Below are positions 46,901 through 52,900 of a stretch of DNA of 64,000 bases, piece after piece. Position 1 is the stretch's first letter. Each line of letters begins with the position of its first letter. The notes below the pieces were generated by a model. It had not been told where the DNA came from. It saw only the letters and a list, made by a program, of their open reading frames with translations, and did no database searches. Position numbers and translations under genes: made by a program. The stretch is from Agelaius tricolor (taxonomy: Eukaryota; Chordata; Aves; Passeriformes; Icteridae), in the NCBI GenBank assembly GCA_023055355.1, contig JALJCS010000029.1, positions 5,818,001 to 5,882,000 of the forward strand, read 5' to 3'.

Positions 46901-49900
46901 GCCAAAATTCTTCCTGTTCCCCCACCACTCTGGCTGATCTGGCAGGGGTAAGAGCAGCCTTACCTCTCTCCACCTTGCTCCAGCACTGCTCGAGATATAA
47001 ACATTGGTTTTCCTTGCCATGTTCTTGCCAACGGAGCCTGGGAGAATGGGAGAAATCATACTTCTTGTGGAATGCAAAGTGATTGCTTAAAAGGAAGCCA
47101 GACACCTCCAAACTATTTTTATCTGTGATTGAGGAGATGATTTTTCACACTATAAATTAATCCCTTCAAAAGCAAATATTTCAAGGACTATTTCAAGTTT
47201 TCAAAGCAGATGGGGGAAAAACCCATGGCTACAAATATGATTAAACAAAATGTGTGCTTTCTTCAGTAACAGAGCGAGACAAACAGGAATTTCTGAATCT
47301 TAAAGAAGCCCTTCACGAGGATCAGGAAAGAGGATCAGAACAGAGCAGGTTTCTCACATCTCTGTGCTGCAGTGAAATGTTCCCTCTGTAATTACTGTAT
47401 GGGGACTGCAGCAGGGAAAGGACAGCAAAATGCACCATTTAATTGCATTTTATAACCTGCTTGTACAAACTAAATACTGCCTGGCAACAACACCCCCCAA
47501 GCCAAGGGAAAAGCAGTACCAGTGGCAATGATCAGTCCTGGTGCCGACTCCTTGGAGAGAATGGGCATCCTGCGCAGCTGGAAATTCAGCAGCTGGCTCA
47601 GGCGCTGGGCCAGGTGGAGAGAGCAGCCCTGGGACAACTGGGAAAGCAGGACAGTGGATTAACACCCACCCCTCATGCTGTCTAATGCAGCCCTCTCTGC
47701 TTGGAAAGGCCAGGAGGGACTCCCTTGAGGTGGTGTTGCCATTTCAACCTCTTTTTGTAGAGTGAAAACACCTCCAGTATCACCAAGCCCACCACTAATA
47801 AATCCCCAAATGCCACTTTTGGGGCTCTTCTCCTGGTCCCACCACACCATGGTACCTTGCAGTCGATGTGCTCCCCATAATGGGTCTGTGTGGGGGCTGG
47901 AGCAGCTCCCAGGTGCCGCCCTTGTCGAAGGTGATGATGGAATGCACGTTCTCCAAGATCACGAAACCCCTCATTAATGAACCACAGCCCCAAATGCCAC
48001 TTTTGGGGGTCTTCTCCTTGTCCCACCCCCTGTGGTACCTGGCAGTTGATGTGCTCCCTGTAATGGGTCTGTGTGGGGGCTGGAGCAGCTCCCAGGTGCC
48101 GCCCTTGTTGAAGGTGATGATGGAGCGCATGTTCTCCAAGCTCACTGAGCCCATCACTAATAAACCACATCCCCAAATGCCACTTTTGGGGGTCTTCTCC
48201 CTGTCCCAGAGCCCTGTGGTACCTGGCAGTCGATGTGCTCCCCGTAATGGGTCTGTGTGGGGGGCTGGAGCAGCTCCCAGGTGCCGCCCTTGTCGAAGGT
48301 GATGACGGAGCGCATGTTCTCCTCGCTGAAGGAGCCGTTGATCAGCGTGGCGATGTAGACGCCCCGCACGCCTTCCACGCGGTGGAAATCTGCGAAGGGC
48401 TCGTTGGCAAAGTACCTGTGGGGTGGGGGGAATGGAAATTGAAGCCCTCCCCATAAGTCTGGGGATGTGGAGTATTGGCAGGCAAAGGTAAGGTGCTGAC
48501 GTGGCAGAGCCAAAAATCGCGGATTTTGGTCGACGATGTTCTCATTTGCCATGGGGTGAGTCCTTGTGGAAAATCACAAATCCTCTGAACAGAGAGAGAC
48601 AGCTCTCTCCCAGGACTTTCCTGGGAAGCTCTGAGAAAGCTCAGAGAAAAGAATGAGAAACAATTCTTATCTCCACTTGCTGCACCTGTTGTTGTCCACA
48701 TGTGGAATACGTTATGGAGATTTGTTCACCAAACGGCGGTTTCCTAATTGGACACTGGATGGTGTTTGGATGGATTGAGTAAATTAAGTAAAACTGTATT
48801 GCTCCAATTAAGTAAAACTGTATTGGACTGTAAGGGTGATGAGCTTCTTAATAAGTATAGTAGAGTATTATATAGTATAATAGAATAATATAATATAGTA
48901 TAATAGAATATTATACTATAGTCTATAGTATAGTATAAAATAGTAGAACATAGTATAATATAGTATAACAAAATAAAATTATAGTAAAATTATAGTAAAA
49001 TAAAATTATAGTAAAATTATAGTAAAATAAAATTATAGTAAAATTATAGTAAAATATAGTATAATAGATTGCAGCCTTCTGCAATCATGGAGCCAATGCT
49101 AATTATTCCCCGTTCAGGGGACCATTGCTATGGTAAGTCCTGTCTTACCTGACCAAGGTGTCGCTGCCAGCCCCCCCTGGGCTGTAGTAGAGCACATTTT
49201 CTAGAGACAGGGAGAACTTCAGGCCCTCAGCCTCCGAGATGTAGAGGTTGGTGCGGTTGTTGTCGTGGCTGACACACACAAACACCTGGTCCTCTGAGGC
49301 ATCAGCAATGTAATATTCCTTTGGGACACAAGGAACAGACTCCGTGTGTGCGTGCACACAGGCTGGTTTGGATTTCCTCTTATCTTGCCTCCACCTTTTT
49401 GTACTTTTTTCCACTCAGCAGGTGGAAAATCACCACTTTCCTTTTTCTGTAGTGTTCCCCCCGCAGTGATTCCCACCCTCTGCCCTGCAAAGCCCCCTGG
49501 AGCAGCATTGGTCACCAAGCCCCATGTGTGCTGGGTCTCTGGGCCCCCCTGAGGCTGGGAGTGCACCCCACTGCTCTGCCAAGCACCAAAATTTGCTTCT
49601 CATGCCCTCCTTCGTCCCCACCAGCCTGGGGACACCACAGCATGTTTGGTTCATGCATCAGAGACTCTTTGCAAGCCCTGGCGGTGCCCTGGGCTTCCTC
49701 AGCCTGCAAGAATTGGGTGCTCCAGGCCATGCCAGTGCACCCCATGCCATGGGAAGAGGCAAAGTCCCCAAAAGCAGAGTCAGAGGGGTAGGATCAGCCC
49801 CTCTCTGGTATCTGAGCTTTGCTGCCAGCCCCATCCCCAGTGACTGTCCAGGTGCCATCGTGTAAGATCATCCAAATGTGAGCCTTTGCTCTGCCACCCC

Positions 49901-52900
49901 TCCAGCAGGGTCATACGAGGTCCTTTCCCTCTCCTGCAGCATCTGGAGCTGCTGCTGGCACCGCAGGGTGTCCTTGGCAAGGCAGGGAGCTGGGAAGCTG
50001 CTCGGGAAGCACCACTTACCTTAATTGGATGCTTGGTAACGAACTGTGCCACCCGCATGGGCTTGCGGTTGAAGGAGACCCAGAGCTGGACCGAGGGGGG
50101 CTGTGAGCTGCCGAGCAAACGCTGTGCAGAGCACAGGGACACGTTAGGAGGGGCTCTCACCCCTGAAAACCACCCTCACCTCCACTGGGATTCCCCAGTG
50201 CCTTCCCCCTCCCTGCACGTGGGCAAAGCGCGGCAGCAGCGCGATGCTGGCAGCAGTGATCCGCACCCGGGGTTTAAATTGCCACAGCCAGGGCTCAGCA
50301 AGGAGACAAACTGTCCTTCCTGGTCAGGCAGGTGGGGGTAAGGAGGCTGGGTTTGATTCCTCCTTTCTCCTCAGAGCACACTGACCTCTCCTTCCTATTT
50401 TTACCGATTTGCGCAAAACAAAAGGCACCAGTGTGAAGCCGAGAAAGTAAAAAAGCTGGGGGCAACCCTATTTCATACAGGATGCCAATGGCGAGGACCT
50501 AAACCCAGATCTAGGCTCCAAAAATAAGCGGCCTGGTTTTTCGTTTGTTTTTTTTTTTTCTTTTTTTTTTCCCCATCCTCTGTATCACTAAGCAACCGTG
50601 CCTCCCACAGAAAGGAGCAGAAGTCAGAGCCCTGGGCGCCGCTGCCACCCAGCCCGTCCTTCCCCCAGCACCGCCCCTGCTGCAGCCAGGCTTGGAGGAA
50701 AGTGCCTCATTCCAGACTGGGGATGTGACTCCCAAATGAGGGGTTTGCAGCCAGCCTCCCTCTGTCTCGGTGTTTCCCAGCAGTGCTGGCTGTGGGGTGG
50801 AATATGGGTGATTTTATTGGTGTTTAGTCATTACGGCTGCAGGAGGAAGCAGGGAGTGCTGCCCGCTGGGCCCTGAGTGCTCCAGAAGCAGGAAAAGCTC
50901 CAAAGCACCCCTAAATGGTGCCCAAACTCTCCTCATGCTTTCAGAATGCTGTCCCTGAGCTCAGTGGCTTCCCTGCAGAGACACAAACCACCCCCAGTGT
51001 TTCACCCTACACCAGCACCGAGCCCTCGATAAAATCTCCTGCAAACCACAGAGCAGGCACAGCGCCAAGGGGATGGGCCCTGGGAGTTACAGGCTGTACT
51101 ACCTGCAAGGGAGACTTCTGAGAAACTGAAATTCCTCTGCAAATGTTCCCTGCCTCTGTCAGACACCGCTGTGCCCGCTCAGGGGGCCGGAGGTGACACA
51201 GCTGTCACCTACTGCCTAGGAAACCCTCCCTGGTTCTGCCAGCAGCCACCCCTAAATAAAGAGTTCCTTCTTAAAACGCTCGATGGTAGCTGCAGGGGAG
51301 AAATACATCTTCTGAAAAGAAAGCTGCTCCTTGCATTCTAGAAGGATCAGGACTTTATCCCTCTGGTGCTGTTTCTGATCTAGAAAGGCCTGGCCCTCAG
51401 AGGAAGCACTGACACTTCCTTGATTTCTTTCAGGTTTGTTCGAATTCGGCCAAGAACTGTAAAAAGCACAGAGAGGCTCTGGCTGCAGAGGGACCAAAAG
51501 ATCACTTTTGCTCACCCACATCCTCTTTTCTTAGGCAAGCAGACTGAAAATGCAGCTTTCTTTCCAGGCTGGAGCACATTAGGCTGCTTGGAGCTGGTCC
51601 ACGTTTGATGGTAATCTCCTCTGACAAGCGGCCTCCTTTAACCACCGAGCCACATCCCCCTTCCCCTGCCACCCCCACCCCGATGTCCTTCCCAGCCATC
51701 CTCTGGTTTTTCCCTGCTCCCAGCCCTCTGCAGGCTGACCTACTTCTGCCCAGCCTGCCCGAGGCAGGGGCACGGAAACACCACGGGGAGAGCAGCACGG
51801 GCAGCCGCTGCTGTGAGCCCACAGGGGGTGGCAGCTGCTGGCGGGCTGGGTGACACCTCTGTGACAAGCCAGCCAGCTCTGGAGGCCGTGAGGTGCAGCA
51901 GAGAGCAGCACCAGCCCTGGCAGATGCTCCTGCCCGCTGTGGTTCTGCGCCACATCCACCCTCGGCAGCAAACTCCTCGCATGTCACTCACCACAGACTT
52001 GGTTGCAAACATGTATTTGTCCCTGAGCTGGAAATCTTGCACATCCTCCAGGATGATGTCCTTGTTCTCCCGGCTCTGGAAGAAGTCTGTGCTGCGGATG
52101 ACGGTCGAGGCCCCCGAGGGCTCGTGGCGCTCGATGTACACAGTGCTGGGCTTGTCATAGGGCTCAACCCCCCTGTGGGCACAGGGGACACGGAGCCATG
52201 GGAGAACAGGGCAGCAGGAGCAAGGAGATGGGGCAGGGGGAATGGGAAACACCCCCGGAGCAAGGAAATGGGGCAGGGGGAATGGGAAACACCCCCGGAG
52301 CAAGGAGATGGGGCAGGAGGAATGGGAAACACCCCCAGAGCAAGGAGATGGGGCAGGGGGAATGGGAAGCACCCCTGGAGCAAGGAGATGGGGCAGGGGG
52401 AATGGGAAGCACCCTTGTGTCACAGACATCTTTGATGAAAAATCCTTTCCTCAGGATTTTTTTCCTCCTGAGAAGCTGAGAGGCCTCAGGAACAAAATGC
52501 AAACAATGGTTATCTGCTGCTGTGGAATGCAACAGGTGCATCTGGGATTGGGCTCATGTGGTTGTTTCTAATTAATGGCCAATCACAACCCAGCTGGTTC
52601 GGACTCTGTCTGAGCCACAAGCCTTTGTTATCATTCTATTCTATTCTTAGCCAGCCTTCTGAGGAAATCCTTTCTTCTATTCTTTTAGTATCGTTTTAAT
52701 GTAATATATATAATAAAATAATAAATCAGCCTTCTGAAACATGGAGTCAGATCCTCCTCTCTTCCCTCAACCTGAGACCCCTGTGAACATGGTCACACCC
52801 TTGGGTGCCAGGCTGTCACTTGTCACCCTGCCCTGGCACGAGCCCACAGTGCAGGGTGAGGGGAGCAGGGCTGGGGCACACCCTGGTACCCAGATTTCTG

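Noticed and set aside
47855..48156. Exon 9-like copies as genuine alternative exons
   Set aside because: Both have a one-base deletion and no acceptor, and lack the 5' third of exon 9, so use as cassette exons would not keep the protein intact.
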